Source: Bradyrhizobium sp. Gha (GTDB lineage Bacteria; Pseudomonadota; Alphaproteobacteria; Rhizobiales; Xanthobacteraceae). From it: 64,000 nt of DNA. The first letter of the stretch is position 1. Every line of letters starts with the position of its first letter. The stretch covers positions 120,839 to 184,838 of the forward strand of contig NZ_FOQM01000008.1 of the NCBI RefSeq assembly GCF_900113735.1, in the 5' to 3' direction. Under the pieces are notes generated by a model, which searched no databases, was not told the DNA's origin, and saw nothing but the letters and a program-made list of their open reading frames with translations. Shown here piece after piece: positions 1-9,915 of the stretch. A program made the position numbers and the translations under genes.

Positions 1-1476
<1,476 letters not shown>

Positions 1477-1498
1477 GATCGCAACCCGGAAAGATGAT

Positions 1499-1525
1499 AA
1501 AACGGCGCCTTAGGGCGCCGTTTTT
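1499..1525 (+). terminator. Rho-independent terminator after lon
   Basis: A perfect 9-bp stem (AACGGCGCC with GGCGCCGTT) closes a TTAG loop. It is preceded by a short A run and followed by TTTTT, so it could act in both directions. It separates lon from the GFA-family gene, whose start codon lies only 15 bases further on. Confidence 0.85.
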
Positions 1526-1539
1526 GTTGGGAGGACGCG

Positions 1540-1944
1540 ATGCAAGTCGACGGGCAATGCCATTGCGGACAGATCACCTTCAGGGCCGACATCGAGCCCG
1601 AGGCGGTCTCGGTCTGTCATTGCCGCGACTGTCAGGCCCTGACGGGCTCGCCGTTCCGTGTGACGGCGGTCTGCAACGCTGGTGATGTCAAGCTCACCGG
1701 CGGTACGCCCAAGGTCTACGGCAAGCGCGGCGATAACGGCCGGATGCGTTTCCAGCATTTTTGCGGCAACTGCGGCTCCCCGGTGTTCACCAGCGGCGAA
1801 GGCGACCAGGCCGACGATTGGGGCATTCGCTGGGGCTCGATCCGCCAGCGCGACAAATTGCGCCCGGTCAGGCAGATTTGGTGCCAGTCGGCCGCGGTCT
1901 GGATCGACGCAGTGCCGCTGCTGCCGGGCCGGCCGGGGGATTGA
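1540..1944 (+). CDS. GFA/CENP-V family zinc protein
   Basis: This 134-residue protein belongs to the family named after the glutathione-dependent formaldehyde-activating enzyme (Gfa), a small beta-rich zinc-binding fold. The cysteine pattern is complete: C7/C9 (CHCG), C26/C28/C31 (CHCRDC) and C75/C78 (FCGNCGS), as expected for two zinc sites. Most family members have no proven substrate, so glutathione or formaldehyde chemistry should not be assumed. The start follows a GGGAGG ribosome site just downstream of the lon terminator. The promoter must therefore overlap that terminator, or the gene relies on read-through. Confidence 0.85.
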   Translation: MQVDGQCHCGQITFRADIEPEAVSVCHCRDCQALTGSPFRVTAVCNAGDVKLTGGTPKVYGKRGDNGRMRFQHFCGNCGSPVFTSGEGDQADDWGIRWGSIRQRDKLRPVRQIWCQSAAVWIDAVPLLPGRPGD

Positions 1945-2008
1945 GAGCCTGAGGACCCTCGTTCCGGACTTGCCCGTACAGGGCGGGTAGGGATAAAGAA
2001 GCGCCGTG

Positions 2009-2085
2009 GGGCGGTTAGCTCAGCTGGTTAGAGCATCTCGTTTACACCGAGAGGGTCCGCGGTTCGAATCCGTGACCGCCCACCA
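2009..2085 (+). tRNA. tRNA-Val (anticodon UAC)
   Basis: A full cloverleaf is visible. The acceptor stem GGGCGGT pairs with ACCGCCC, the D arm is GCTC/GAGC, the anticodon stem is TCTCG/CGAGA with loop TTTACAC (TAC at 2043-2045), and the T arm contains GGTTCGAATCC. The CCA end is encoded. The anticodon reads GUA and related valine codons. A 15-bp inverted repeat starts four bases downstream. Confidence 0.95.
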
Positions 2086-2088
2086 GCC

Positions 2089-2154
2089 TTCGCTCGCTTC
2101 GCGAGCTTCGGCTTGGCAGGCCAGCCTCACCCATCGTGGCGCGAAGCGAGCGAA
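2089..2154. repeat. Inverted repeat directly after tRNA-Val
   Basis: Bases 2089-2103 (TTCGCTCGCTTCGCG) are perfectly complementary to 2140-2154, with 36 bases between the arms. There is no T run, so it is not a classical terminator. It resembles extragenic palindromes found downstream of tRNA genes in Bradyrhizobium-type genomes and could form the 3' processing or termination structure of the tRNA transcript. Confidence 0.6.
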
Positions 2155-2184
2155 AGCGGGCGATATCGAGAGAAAGAGGCCTGC

Positions 2185-3045
2185 ATGCAACAGCCCAGCG
2201 GACACGAGCAGAACGCCGATCAGATCGCCTATTGGAACGGCCCGAGCGGGCAGCGCTGGGCCGACCGCCACAGCGCGCAGGAAGCCCTGCTTGGGCCCAT
2301 TGCCGACGTGCTGATCGACCGCGCCAGGCCGAAGCCGGGCGAGCGCGTACTCGACGTCGGCTGCGGCTCGGGAGGGACGACTTTCGCATTCGCGAAGGCG
2401 GTGGCGCCGGCTGGCTTTGCGCTCGGCCTCGATGTCTCCGGTCCGATGCTGTCGCAGGCGCGCGCATTCGCGCCCAAGGGCCTGCCGCTCGATTTCGTGC
2501 TGGCGGACGCGACGGTGCATCCGTTCGAGCCTGCCAGCTTTGATCTGCTGGCCTCGCGCTTTGGCGTGATGTTCTTCGCCGATCCCATCGCATCCTTCAC
2601 CAACCTTCGTCGCGCGCTGAAGCCATCCGGGCGGCTCGCGTTCGTCTGCTGGCGCGAGCCGAAGCAAAATCCGTGGATGATGGCGCCGCTGATGGCGGTC
2701 TACAAACACGTGCCGAAGATGCCGCCGGTCGGACCGGAGGAGCCGGGCCCATTCGCGTTTGCGTCCGAGGAACGCGTGAAGCGGATCCTCGAGGGGGCAG
2801 GCTTCGCCGACATGGCGATGGAGCCGCATGATCTGCCGATGGACATCGCCATCGGCGGTGGCCTCGATGCGGCCGTCGACGGCTCGCTCCAGATCGGCCC
2901 CGCCAGCCGCGCACTGCAGGGCCATCCGCCGGAGACGGTCACGGCTGCCAAGGCCTCGATCCGCGAAACGCTCGCGCCGTTTCTGCAAGGGCAGAGCGTG
3001 GCGCTGCCGGGCGCGATCTGGATCGTCACGGCGAAGGCGGCGTAA
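2185..3045 (+). CDS. Class I SAM-dependent methyltransferase
   Basis: This is a 286-residue soluble Rossmann-fold methyltransferase. Motif I is VLDVGCGSGGTT at about residue 55, followed by an acidic loop (GLDVS) and motif IV-like DATVHPFEPASFDLL. The C-terminal third carries a helical lid and ends in a strand (IWIVTAKA) typical of UbiE/Methyltransf_11-like enzymes. The ATG at 2185 is chosen because it follows an AAAGAGG ribosome site; the open frame extends upstream only into the inverted repeat next to tRNA-Val. The acceptor molecule cannot be deduced, and nearby genes give no pathway. Confidence 0.85.
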   Translation: MQQPSGHEQNADQIAYWNGPSGQRWADRHSAQEALLGPIADVLIDRARPKPGERVLDVGCGSGGTTFAFAKAVAPAGFALGLDVSGPMLSQARAFAPKGLPLDFVLADATVHPFEPASFDLLASRFGVMFFADPIASFTNLRRALKPSGRLAFVCWREPKQNPWMMAPLMAVYKHVPKMPPVGPEEPGPFAFASEERVKRILEGAGFADMAMEPHDLPMDIAIGGGLDAAVDGSLQIGPASRALQGHPPETVTAAKASIRETLAPFLQGQSVALPGAIWIVTAKAA

Positions 3046-3203
3046 GCGCGGCGGCTACGTCGCCATTTCCGGCGAGGCGGTTCTAATCCTCATTAACCAC
3101 GGAGAAGTAGCCGCGCCCTGAACAACGCGCTGGACGGGGCAGGGAACTCCGGCGACACTGCTGTCTTGTCTGGTATTGTTCTGCGAGTTTGATTGCGCGT
3201 TCG

Positions 3204-4607
3204 ATGCTGCATTTGCGTGAGGTTGATCTTTCAGAGAGTTTTTGCCCCCCGGCACCGCGTCCGCCGGACCAGCGGCTTGGGCTGTTCAAGCTGCTTGCCA
3301 CGCTGAAACGCAATCCGCTGGAGTGCTGGAGCGCCGAATTCTTTCGCGAACCGATCGCGAGGGTCAGGCTGCCATTCACCGACGCGATCCTCGTCCACGA
3401 CCCGGCGGCCATCAAGCACGTGCTGGTCGACAATGCCGGCAACTACCGCAAGGACCCGATCCAGCGCCGCATTCTCGCCAGCGGTCTCGCCGATGGGCTG
3501 TTGAGCGTCGAGGGCGAGCGCTGGGAGGTGCAGCGGCGGACGCTGGCCCCGCTGTTTGCGAAGCGTACGGTGACGTCCTTCACCTCCGCAATGCTGCAAG
3601 CGGCCGATCAGATGGCGCAGAGATGGTACAGCCTGGGACCGCGGGCAAGCATCGACGTCGCGGCGGAGATGACCCTGATCACGCTGAATGTGCTCGCCCT
3701 GACCATTTTTTCGGACGGCATCGGCGGCGACTACGATGAGTTTCGCGCCGCCATGAGCGCCTACTTCGCGGGGATCGGCCGTATCGGTGCGTTCGACCTG
3801 CTCGGCCTGCCTCAGTCCGCCCCGCGGCTGGGGCGTCGCCGCTTGCGCCGGACGATGGCTTATTTCGAGGGGGTCATCGACCAGATTATCGCGACACGGC
3901 AACGGAGATTGGCCGGCGTTGCGGCGGACGAGGGATCTCCCGATCTGCTGACGCTGCTGTTGCGCGCGCTCGATCCGGCGACCGGGGAAGCAATGTCGCT
4001 CGCGGACGTCAGGTCGAACGTCCTGACCTTCCTGTCGGCCGGCCATGAAACCACGGCCAACACCCTCGCCTGGTCGATGTTCCTGCTGAGCCAAGCGCGG
4101 GAATGGCGCGCGCGGGTGCGGGAGGAGGCGAGGCGCGAGCTTGCGGGGCCGGTCGAGGGTCTCGCCGACCGGCTGGTCGTGACCCGTGCGGTGGTCGAGG
4201 AGGCGTTGCGCCTCTATCCCCCGATCGCGGCGCTGAGCCGGACGGCGCAGGGGCCCGACAGGCTCGCGGGCGTCGCGATCAAGCCGCGCGCGCTGATCGT
4301 GATTGCCCCTTACGTGCTGCACCGCCACCGCCTGCTGTGGCAGCGGCCGGACATGTTCGATCCGGCGCGGTTTCTTCCCGATGTCCGCGGCACGATCCCG
4401 CGTTTTGCGTACCTTCCGTTTGGCAGCGGGCCGCGCACCTGCATCGGCGCCGCTTTCGCATTGCAGGAAGCGACGATCGTGCTCGCCGCGCTGGTACATC
4501 GCTTCGACATGGAGCTGCTGCCGGATGCCCGGGTCTGGCCGTCGCAGAAAATCACCTTGCGTCCGGCTTACGGACTGCCGATGCGCGTCACGGCGTACGA
4601 TCGCTAG
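3204..4607 (+). CDS. Cytochrome P450
   Basis: A 467-residue soluble bacterial P450 monooxygenase. The I-helix oxygen-binding motif AGHETTAN, the ExxR pair in EEALRLYPP, and the heme loop FGSGPRTCIGAAFA are all intact; the cysteine thiolate ligand is residue 413 (codon 4440-4442). The ATG at 3204 is preferred to a TTG five codons upstream, although neither has a strong ribosome site. No ferredoxin or reductase gene is adjacent, so electrons must come from partners encoded elsewhere. Substrate is unknown. The length and the N-terminus, which has no membrane anchor, resemble the alphaproteobacterial P450s often annotated as fatty-acid or xenobiotic hydroxylases. Confidence 0.92.
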   Translation: MLHLREVDLSESFCPPAPRPPDQRLGLFKLLATLKRNPLECWSAEFFREPIARVRLPFTDAILVHDPAAIKHVLVDNAGNYRKDPIQRRILASGLADGLLSVEGERWEVQRRTLAPLFAKRTVTSFTSAMLQAADQMAQRWYSLGPRASIDVAAEMTLITLNVLALTIFSDGIGGDYDEFRAAMSAYFAGIGRIGAFDLLGLPQSAPRLGRRRLRRTMAYFEGVIDQIIATRQRRLAGVAADEGSPDLLTLLLRALDPATGEAMSLADVRSNVLTFLSAGHETTANTLAWSMFLLSQAREWRARVREEARRELAGPVEGLADRLVVTRAVVEEALRLYPPIAALSRTAQGPDRLAGVAIKPRALIVIAPYVLHRHRLLWQRPDMFDPARFLPDVRGTIPRFAYLPFGSGPRTCIGAAFALQEATIVLAALVHRFDMELLPDARVWPSQKITLRPAYGLPMRVTAYDR

Positions 4608-4662
4608 GCGGTCGCCGTTCAAGACATTCGCCGCGCTCGCAACGGAGACGGACGTGCAAGTC

Positions 4663-5640
4663 CTAAACGACGTCATCCCGTGCCAACGCGCAGCCATTGT
4701 CCGGATGCGTTTCGACCTGGAGTGTGGTGTGCCCGATGCGAAACGACGCCCTGAGCATCTCCGCGGTTTCCATCAGGAACGCGTCGACGGTGCCCGCGGG
4801 CATCACCAGATGACATGTCAGCGCCGTCTCGGTCGTCGAGATCGGCCAGACGTGGAGATCGTGGATCGCTGACACCCCCGGGCGCGCGAGCAGGAATGCC
4901 CTGATCGCAACGAGGTCCGTGCCCTTGGGCGCTGCGGCCATCGACATGTCGATGGAGCCGCGGAGCAGGCTGGTCGTGCCCCACAAAATGCTGGCGCAGA
5001 TGACGAGGCTGGTGAGGGGATCGAGCCAGAGCCAGCCGGTCCAGATGATCAGCGCCGCCGAGACCACGACGCCGAGCGAGACCGCGGCATCGGCCGCCAT
5101 GTGCAGGTAGGCGCCCTCGATGTTGATATCGTCCTTGCGGCCGCTCGCAAACAGCATCGCGGTGGACCCGTTGATGAGGATACCGATGCCGGCGACCACC
5201 ATGACGGTGACGCCCGCGACCGGCTCCGGCTCGCGCAGCCGCAGGATCGCCTCCCAGCCGATCGCGCCGGTTGCGGTCAGCAGGAACACCGCATTGGCGA
5301 GCGCGGCCAGTATCGTGGAGGCACGGAAGCCATAGGTGAAGCGGCCGCTCGGCGCCCGCTTCGCCGCGATCGAGGCGCCCCAGGCCACGACCAGGCCGAG
5401 GACGTCTGATAGATTGTGCCCGGCATCGGCGAGCAGGGCGGTGGAGTTGCCGAGATAGCCGTAGATCGCTTCGGCAACGACCAGCGCGGTGTTGAGCGTA
5501 ATGCCGATCGCGAACGCCTTGCCGAAATTGACGGGCGCGTGAACATGTGCGTGACCGAGGCCGTGCGAGTGGTCGTGATCATGATCATGCGCGTGGTTGT
5601 GGTCATGCTGGTGATGACCGTGATGGTCGTGGCCGCCCAA
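4663..5640 (-). CDS. Cation diffusion facilitator (CDF) metal exporter, His-rich N-terminus
   Basis: A 325-residue inner-membrane divalent-metal/proton antiporter with six predicted membrane segments and a cytosolic C-terminal domain (DLHVWPIS...LTCHLV). Both CDF metal-site signatures are present: HNLSD in segment II and HMAAD in segment V, the HxxxD form typical of Zn/Co/Cd exporters such as CzcD and DmeF. The first 36 residues are very rich in histidine (HDHHGHHQHDHNHAHDH...), probably a metal buffer. The start codon appears to be TTG at 5640, with GAGGAG about nine bases upstream inside the end of the preceding czcA remnant. Only two bases separate that remnant's stop from this start, so the gene was probably once translated together with an RND efflux pump. 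Confidence 0.9.
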   Translation of the reverse strand: MGGHDHHGHHQHDHNHAHDHDHDHSHGLGHAHVHAPVNFGKAFAIGITLNTALVVAEAIYGYLGNSTALLADAGHNLSDVLGLVVAWGASIAAKRAPSGRFTYGFRASTILAALANAVFLLTATGAIGWEAILRLREPEPVAGVTVMVVAGIGILINGSTAMLFASGRKDDINIEGAYLHMAADAAVSLGVVVSAALIIWTGWLWLDPLTSLVICASILWGTTSLLRGSIDMSMAAAPKGTDLVAIRAFLLARPGVSAIHDLHVWPISTTETALTCHLVMPAGTVDAFLMETAEMLRASFRIGHTTLQVETHPDNGCALARDDVV

Positions 5641-5642
5641 AC

Positions 5643-5956
<314 letters not shown>

Positions 5957-6057
5957 TCACTCAGGTCCTGATGTGCCTGCGGTAGCATGGCCGCCAGAAC
6001 AGTGTCGACCCGCAACAATGTTACGTGTGGGGAACGCGATGTCGCACCGCAAAGACG

Positions 6058-6093
6058 AAAAGGCCCCAGCCGGGGCTGACCGGCTGAGGCCTT
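6058..6093 (-). terminator. Terminator downstream of pepT
   Basis: On the minus strand a GGCCTCAGCCGG / CCGGCTGGGGCC stem with one G.A-type mismatch is followed by TTTTCGTCTTT. It lies about 110 bases beyond the pepT stop and points in the same direction. Confidence 0.7.
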
Positions 6094-6203
6094 GTGCTCA
6101 CAATCTTCATCCGTTGGGACTTGCCCGGATAATTCGCGTCTCTTCGATTCGTTCCCGCGGTTCGCCAAAAAAAAGCGGGCGCGGCGGGACGAGCCGAGGC
6201 GGC

Positions 6204-7451
6204 CTACGCCTTCTCTTCCCAGATCATCGCGAGATGCACGATGGTCTGCACCGCCTTCTCCATGTCCTGCCGGCTGACCCATTCCAGACGCGAATGAAAC
6301 GCGTGCTCGCCGGCAAAGATGTTGGGGCAGGGCAGGCCCATGAAGGAGAGGCGCGAGCCGTCGGTGCCGCCGCGGATCGCGGTCCGCATCGGACGCAGGC
6401 CTGCACGACGGATCGCCTCGATGGCGTATTCGAGGATGTGCGGGTGCCGGTCGATCACCTGCTTCATGTTGCGGTACTGCTCCCGCACCTCGAACTTGTA
6501 GGTCGAGCGCGGATAGTCCTTCATCACGTCCTTGACGATGGTCTCGAGCAGGACCTCCTTCTCCTGCAGCCCTTCCTCGGTGAAGTCGCGCACGATGAAG
6601 GAGAGGGTCGCCTGCTCCAGCGCGCCCTCGATCCCGACCGGGTGCAGGAAGCCCTGCTTGCCCGACGTGGTCTCGGGCGAGCAGCCTTCTTTCGGCAGAC
6701 GCTCGACGATGGCGGCCGCGATCTTGATCGCGTGCTCCATCTTGCCCTTGGCATAACCGGGGTGGGCGCTGACGCCGTTGATGATGATGGTGGCACCGTC
6801 GGCCGAGAACGTCTCGTCCTCGACGCTGCCGGCGCTCTCGCCGTCCATGGTGTAACCGAAATCGGCACCGAGCTTCTGGATGTCGACATTGTCGACGCCG
6901 CGGCCGATCTCCTCGTCGGGCGTGAACAGGATCTTGATGGTGCCGTGCTTCACATCGGGATTGTTGATGAAGAAGTGCGCGGCATCCATGATCTCGGCGA
7001 CGCCGGCCTTGTTGTCGGCACCCAGCAGCGTCTTTCCGTCAGTGGTGATGATGTCGTTGCCGATCTGGTTCTTCAGCGCGGGATGCTCCGCAAACCGGAT
7101 CACCTGGCTGGTATCGCCCGGTAGTGTGATGTCGCCGCCGCGATAGTTCGTCACGACCTGCGGCTTCACGTCCTTGCCGGTGACGTCGGGCGAGGTATCC
7201 ATGTGTGAGCAGAAGCAGATCACCGGTACCTTCTTGGTCGTATTGGCCGGGATGGTCGCATAGACATAGCCGTAATCGTCGAGATGGGCGTCGGCGACGC
7301 CCATGGCCTTCAACTCGGCCACGAGAACACGGCCGAGATCCTTCTGCTTCTCGGTCGATGGGGAGGCCGGGGAATTCGGATCGGATTGGGTGTCGATGGT
7401 GACGTAGCGCAGGAAGCGCTCGGTCACCGTATGCGCGAAGGTCAGGGACAT
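6204..7451 (-). CDS. pepT: Peptidase T (tripeptide aminopeptidase)
   Basis: A 415-residue cytosolic M20B zinc metallopeptidase that removes the N-terminal residue of tripeptides. Metal and catalytic motifs are in order: CSHMDTSPD (first His and catalytic Asp), GADNKAG (bridging Asp), TPDEEIGRG (catalytic Glu pair), MDGESAG, and the C-terminal AGEHAFHSRLEWV (His ligand). The inserted dimerisation domain carries INGVSAHPGYAKGKM. Length matches the family. It is monocistronic, with its own terminator downstream and the HU gene upstream on the same strand 107 bases away. Confidence 0.95.
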   Translation of the reverse strand: MSLTFAHTVTERFLRYVTIDTQSDPNSPASPSTEKQKDLGRVLVAELKAMGVADAHLDDYGYVYATIPANTTKKVPVICFCSHMDTSPDVTGKDVKPQVVTNYRGGDITLPGDTSQVIRFAEHPALKNQIGNDIITTDGKTLLGADNKAGVAEIMDAAHFFINNPDVKHGTIKILFTPDEEIGRGVDNVDIQKLGADFGYTMDGESAGSVEDETFSADGATIIINGVSAHPGYAKGKMEHAIKIAAAIVERLPKEGCSPETTSGKQGFLHPVGIEGALEQATLSFIVRDFTEEGLQEKEVLLETIVKDVMKDYPRSTYKFEVREQYRNMKQVIDRHPHILEYAIEAIRRAGLRPMRTAIRGGTDGSRLSFMGLPCPNIFAGEHAFHSRLEWVSRQDMEKAVQTIVHLAMIWEEKA

Positions 7452-7514
7452 GTCTGTTCAAACCGCCGGGTCTCTTGGGGAAGACGGGGACTATATCAGA
7501 AAAGCGGGCCAGTT

Positions 7515-7531
7515 GCGGCCGGACCGGCCGC
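7515..7531. repeat. Perfect GC palindrome between HU and pepT
   Basis: GCGGCCGG-A-CCGGCCGC is a perfect 8-bp inverted repeat around a single base. It lies 28 bases past the HU stop codon. The loop is too short for an efficient terminator, and it could instead be a protein-binding or supercoil-sensitive site. Confidence 0.4.
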
Positions 7532-7558
7532 CGATCAGGCTTAACGAAAAATGACCGG

Positions 7559-7873
7559 TTAAATTGCTTCTTTGAGTTCCTTGACCGGTCGGAACGCCAC
7601 CTTCTTGCTGGCCTTGATGTGGATGGCCTCGCCGGTCGCGGGATTGCGGCCGGTGCGAGCAGCGCGCTTGCGGACCTGGAGGATGCCAAGCCCGACGATG
7701 CGGACGCGGTCGCCTTTCTTGAGGTGCTTGGTGATCAGCTCGACCATGTCGGTCAGGACCGCCTCGGCGCGCTTCTTCGAGAGGTCCTGGCTTTCGGCGA
7801 TGTGGGCCGCCAGGTGCTTGAGCGTGATCGTGGCCGGAGCAGCTGCCTTCTTAGCCGGATCCTTCATTGCCAT
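7559..7873 (-). CDS. HU/IHF-family DNA-binding protein
   Basis: A 104-residue nucleoid-associated protein. After a short Lys/Ala-rich leader it has the HU core: helices with LAESQDLSKKRAEAVL-like spacing, GDRVRIVGLGIL, and the DNA-arm motif GRNPATGEAIHIKASKKVAFRP, whose RNP loop intercalates DNA. The ATG at 7873 follows an AGGAGG ribosome site, while the frame upstream runs only through non-coding sequence and the tRNA-Asp region. A second ATG two codons in is possible. Close linkage to lon is the usual alphaproteobacterial arrangement. Confidence 0.93.
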   Translation of the reverse strand: MAMKDPAKKAAAPATITLKHLAAHIAESQDLSKKRAEAVLTDMVELITKHLKKGDRVRIVGLGILQVRKRAARTGRNPATGEAIHIKASKKVAFRPVKELKEAI

Positions 7874-8110
7874 GTCCTGCCTCCTCGATTCTTGCCGGAT
7901 CGTGGGAAAGAACCCGTGGAACCTCACAAGTTGAGAAAGGCGTAGACGATTCGGGACCGGACTGACTACGTCGCGGGACGCGGAGGAGCCGCTCCCTGCG
8001 AGCCGGCAGCGCGATACGGGACTATTCCGGCTTTGGACGCCAACGTCCTTGACTTCACCATGTCCCCCCTTTAAGTCCCCCCTCGTTCCGCGCGGACACA
8101 TACGCGTCAC

Positions 8111-8187
<77 letters not shown>

Positions 8188-8301
8188 TTTTTGGCAACAT
8201 CCCCTTCAGAATCTCCACCACGCTGCGGCGGCGACCCTGGCCGGTCGGGCGATGAATTTACTCGTTCCGTCAAAGTCTTGGGCGTTGATCTTCGGTCGAT
8301 G

Positions 8302-8331
8302 CCAAAAGCAAAAGGCCACCCGAAGGCGGCC
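8302..8331 (-). terminator. Terminator downstream of the 67-residue membrane protein
   Basis: On the minus strand GGCCGCC-TTCG-GGTGGCC forms a 7-bp stem with one G.U pair, followed by TTTTGCTTTT. The wobble pair forms only when the minus strand is transcribed, which fits the gene at 8363-8566. Confidence 0.75.
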
Positions 8332-8362
8332 ATGCGTCTCAAACCGGACCTTTTTCGCGCGC

Positions 8363-8566
8363 TTAGCGAATCGCAGAGGTGCCGGAGTTGGTGATCGCCA
8401 CCGGCTTGCCCGCCTTGATCACGTGGGTGGACAGGGCGGTCTGGCTGTAATCGGCGTTGGTGCGGGCTGCAATCGCGAAGGCGGCCACTGCGATGCCGGC
8501 CACCAGCGCCACCACCACGATCTTCAGGTGGGTACCCCGATCTGCAGAGTGAATTGAGTGGTTCAT
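8363..8566 (-). CDS. Small single-pass membrane protein, unknown function
   Basis: A 67-residue protein with a cytosolic start rich in His and polar residues, one hydrophobic segment (about residues 16-34, IVVVALVAGIAVAAFAIAA), and a polar C-terminal tail of about 33 residues probably in the periplasm. The ATG follows GGGAGGC at the right distance, and a strong terminator lies 32 bases downstream, so this is an independent small gene. I recognise no family. Similar short anchored proteins are common in Bradyrhizobium, and no function can be assigned. Confidence 0.75.
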   Translation of the reverse strand: MNHSIHSADRGTHLKIVVVALVAGIAVAAFAIAARTNADYSQTALSTHVIKAGKPVAITNSGTSAIR

Positions 8567-8782
8567 CGAAGCCTCCCGACGGGCTTTGGCGCCGTCTGTA
8601 GGCCGATGTCTTAGGGAGCATCTGTTTCCGGATCGTTTCGCGGGTTCCGCAAAATGGTTTCATCTCGCGATTTCGCCGCTTCACCTTGCGCAGTCTTACC
8701 TGCCGCGTAATCGCGCAGCCCCAATCCCATCGTCCATGATCGCCTCCATCGGCCGCGAACAACGCGGCAAGGGAGAAGCACC

Positions 8783-9646
8783 ATGAACCGTCCAACCATC
8801 CAAGCCTCCTTGCTCGAGACCGCCCAGCCGGCTGCGCGGTCACCCTATGTGACCGCCAAGGACGGCACGAAGCTGTTCGTACAGGACTGGGGCAACGGAA
8901 AGCCCGTGCTGCTGCTGGCAGCCTGGACATTCGACTCCAGCACCTGGGGCAGCCACATTGCAGCCCTCGACGCAAAAGGCTTCCGCTGTATTGCGCCCGA
9001 CAGACGCGGCCACGGCCGCTCCGAGATGCCGTCATCGGGCTACGACCTGGAGACGCTGACCGATGACGTCGCTGATATCATCGAGGCGCGCGATCTGCGC
9101 GACGTCACCCTGGTCGGTTTCTCGATGGGGACAGTGGAGGCGGTCAACTATCTCGGACGATACGGCTCGGGCCGGATCGCAAGGCTGGTGCTGGTCGCGC
9201 CGACGACGCCGTTCCTGGTCCAGACCGAGGACAATCCGGATGCGGTTCCGAAGGCGATGATCGAAGCCGACAACGCGGCCGTCGCCCGCGACTTCGCCAA
9301 ATGGATCGCCGCGAATGAAGCGCCGTTCTTCCTGCCCGAGACGCCGGAGATCACGCGGACCTGGATCCGCGAAATGATGCTGCGCGTGCCGCTGCCAGTG
9401 GCGCTGGCCTGCCGCAAGTCCAACTCCTTCGCCGATGTGCGCGCCGCTGCGGCAGGCATAGATTGCCCGACATTGATCCTTCACGGCGACAAGGACGCCA
9501 GCGCGCCGTTGCCCCTGACCGGGGCCAAGACTGCAAAGCTGATCAAGGGCAGCAAGCTCGTTGTCTACGAAGGCGGGCCGCATCCGCTGCCGCTGACCCA
9601 TGGCGAGCGGCTGATTGCGGACATGCTCGCCTTCATGAGCCCTTAG
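8783..9646 (+). CDS. Alpha/beta hydrolase (haloperoxidase/arylesterase-like)
   Basis: A 287-residue soluble alpha/beta hydrolase. The nucleophile elbow is GFSMGT with Ser114. The acid is probably the aspartate in LILHGDKDASAPL and the histidine lies in GGPHPLPLTHGE, completing the triad. The oxyanion region LLLAAWTFDSSTWG lacks the usual HG pair. The APDRRGHGRS motif is typical of cofactor-free haloperoxidase and esterase relatives. The ATG follows AAGGGAGAAG. No pathway partner is adjacent, so the natural ester or peroxide substrate is unknown. Confidence 0.88.
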   Translation: MNRPTIQASLLETAQPAARSPYVTAKDGTKLFVQDWGNGKPVLLLAAWTFDSSTWGSHIAALDAKGFRCIAPDRRGHGRSEMPSSGYDLETLTDDVADIIEARDLRDVTLVGFSMGTVEAVNYLGRYGSGRIARLVLVAPTTPFLVQTEDNPDAVPKAMIEADNAAVARDFAKWIAANEAPFFLPETPEITRTWIREMMLRVPLPVALACRKSNSFADVRAAAAGIDCPTLILHGDKDASAPLPLTGAKTAKLIKGSKLVVYEGGPHPLPLTHGERLIADMLAFMSP

Positions 9647-9664
9647 CTGGCGCGCTTGATGCCG

Positions 9665-9880
9665 GCGCGGATGGTCCGCACCGCCGACGCCCTGGCCGAA
9701 GCAGGTCGCGGTGAGCGCGACGAGACGGGGCCGGCGAGGCCTGAGGTGATCGCCGGCGGTCGTCGGCGGATGTTGGCCACCACGAAGCCGCCGAGGATGA
9801 AGATCGTGCGGTCGATGAAGTTCAGTCCGTAGATGATGGTGAGCAGGCCCAGCACGTAATAGGCGCCGTGCCCCGGCTAT
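9665..9880 (-). pseudogene. Remnant of an MFS transporter N-terminus
   Basis: On the minus strand the frame reads GAYYVLGLLTIIYGLNFIDRTI, which matches the first membrane segment of major facilitator superfamily transporters (YVLGLL...NFIDR). An in-frame TAG lies about six codons upstream, and downstream the frame dissolves into Arg/Pro/Ala-rich noise before a stop near 9643. The rest of the normal 12-helix protein of about 430 residues is absent. It lies immediately downstream of the Rieske oxygenase on the same strand, so it was probably the uptake partner of that oxygenase before being lost. Confidence 0.45.
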
Positions 9881-9915
9881 CGTCGTTGGTCGAGCCCGGA
9901 CTCGGAGCTGGCATA

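Noticed and set aside
3231..4697. 488-codon frame antisense to the cytochrome P450
   Set aside because: Shadow of the P450 codon usage with low-complexity Arg/Gln/Pro composition.
4663..5640. His-rich low-complexity sequence as a possible frameshift artefact
   Set aside because: The His-rich stretch is in frame with a complete CDF transporter and is common in that family.
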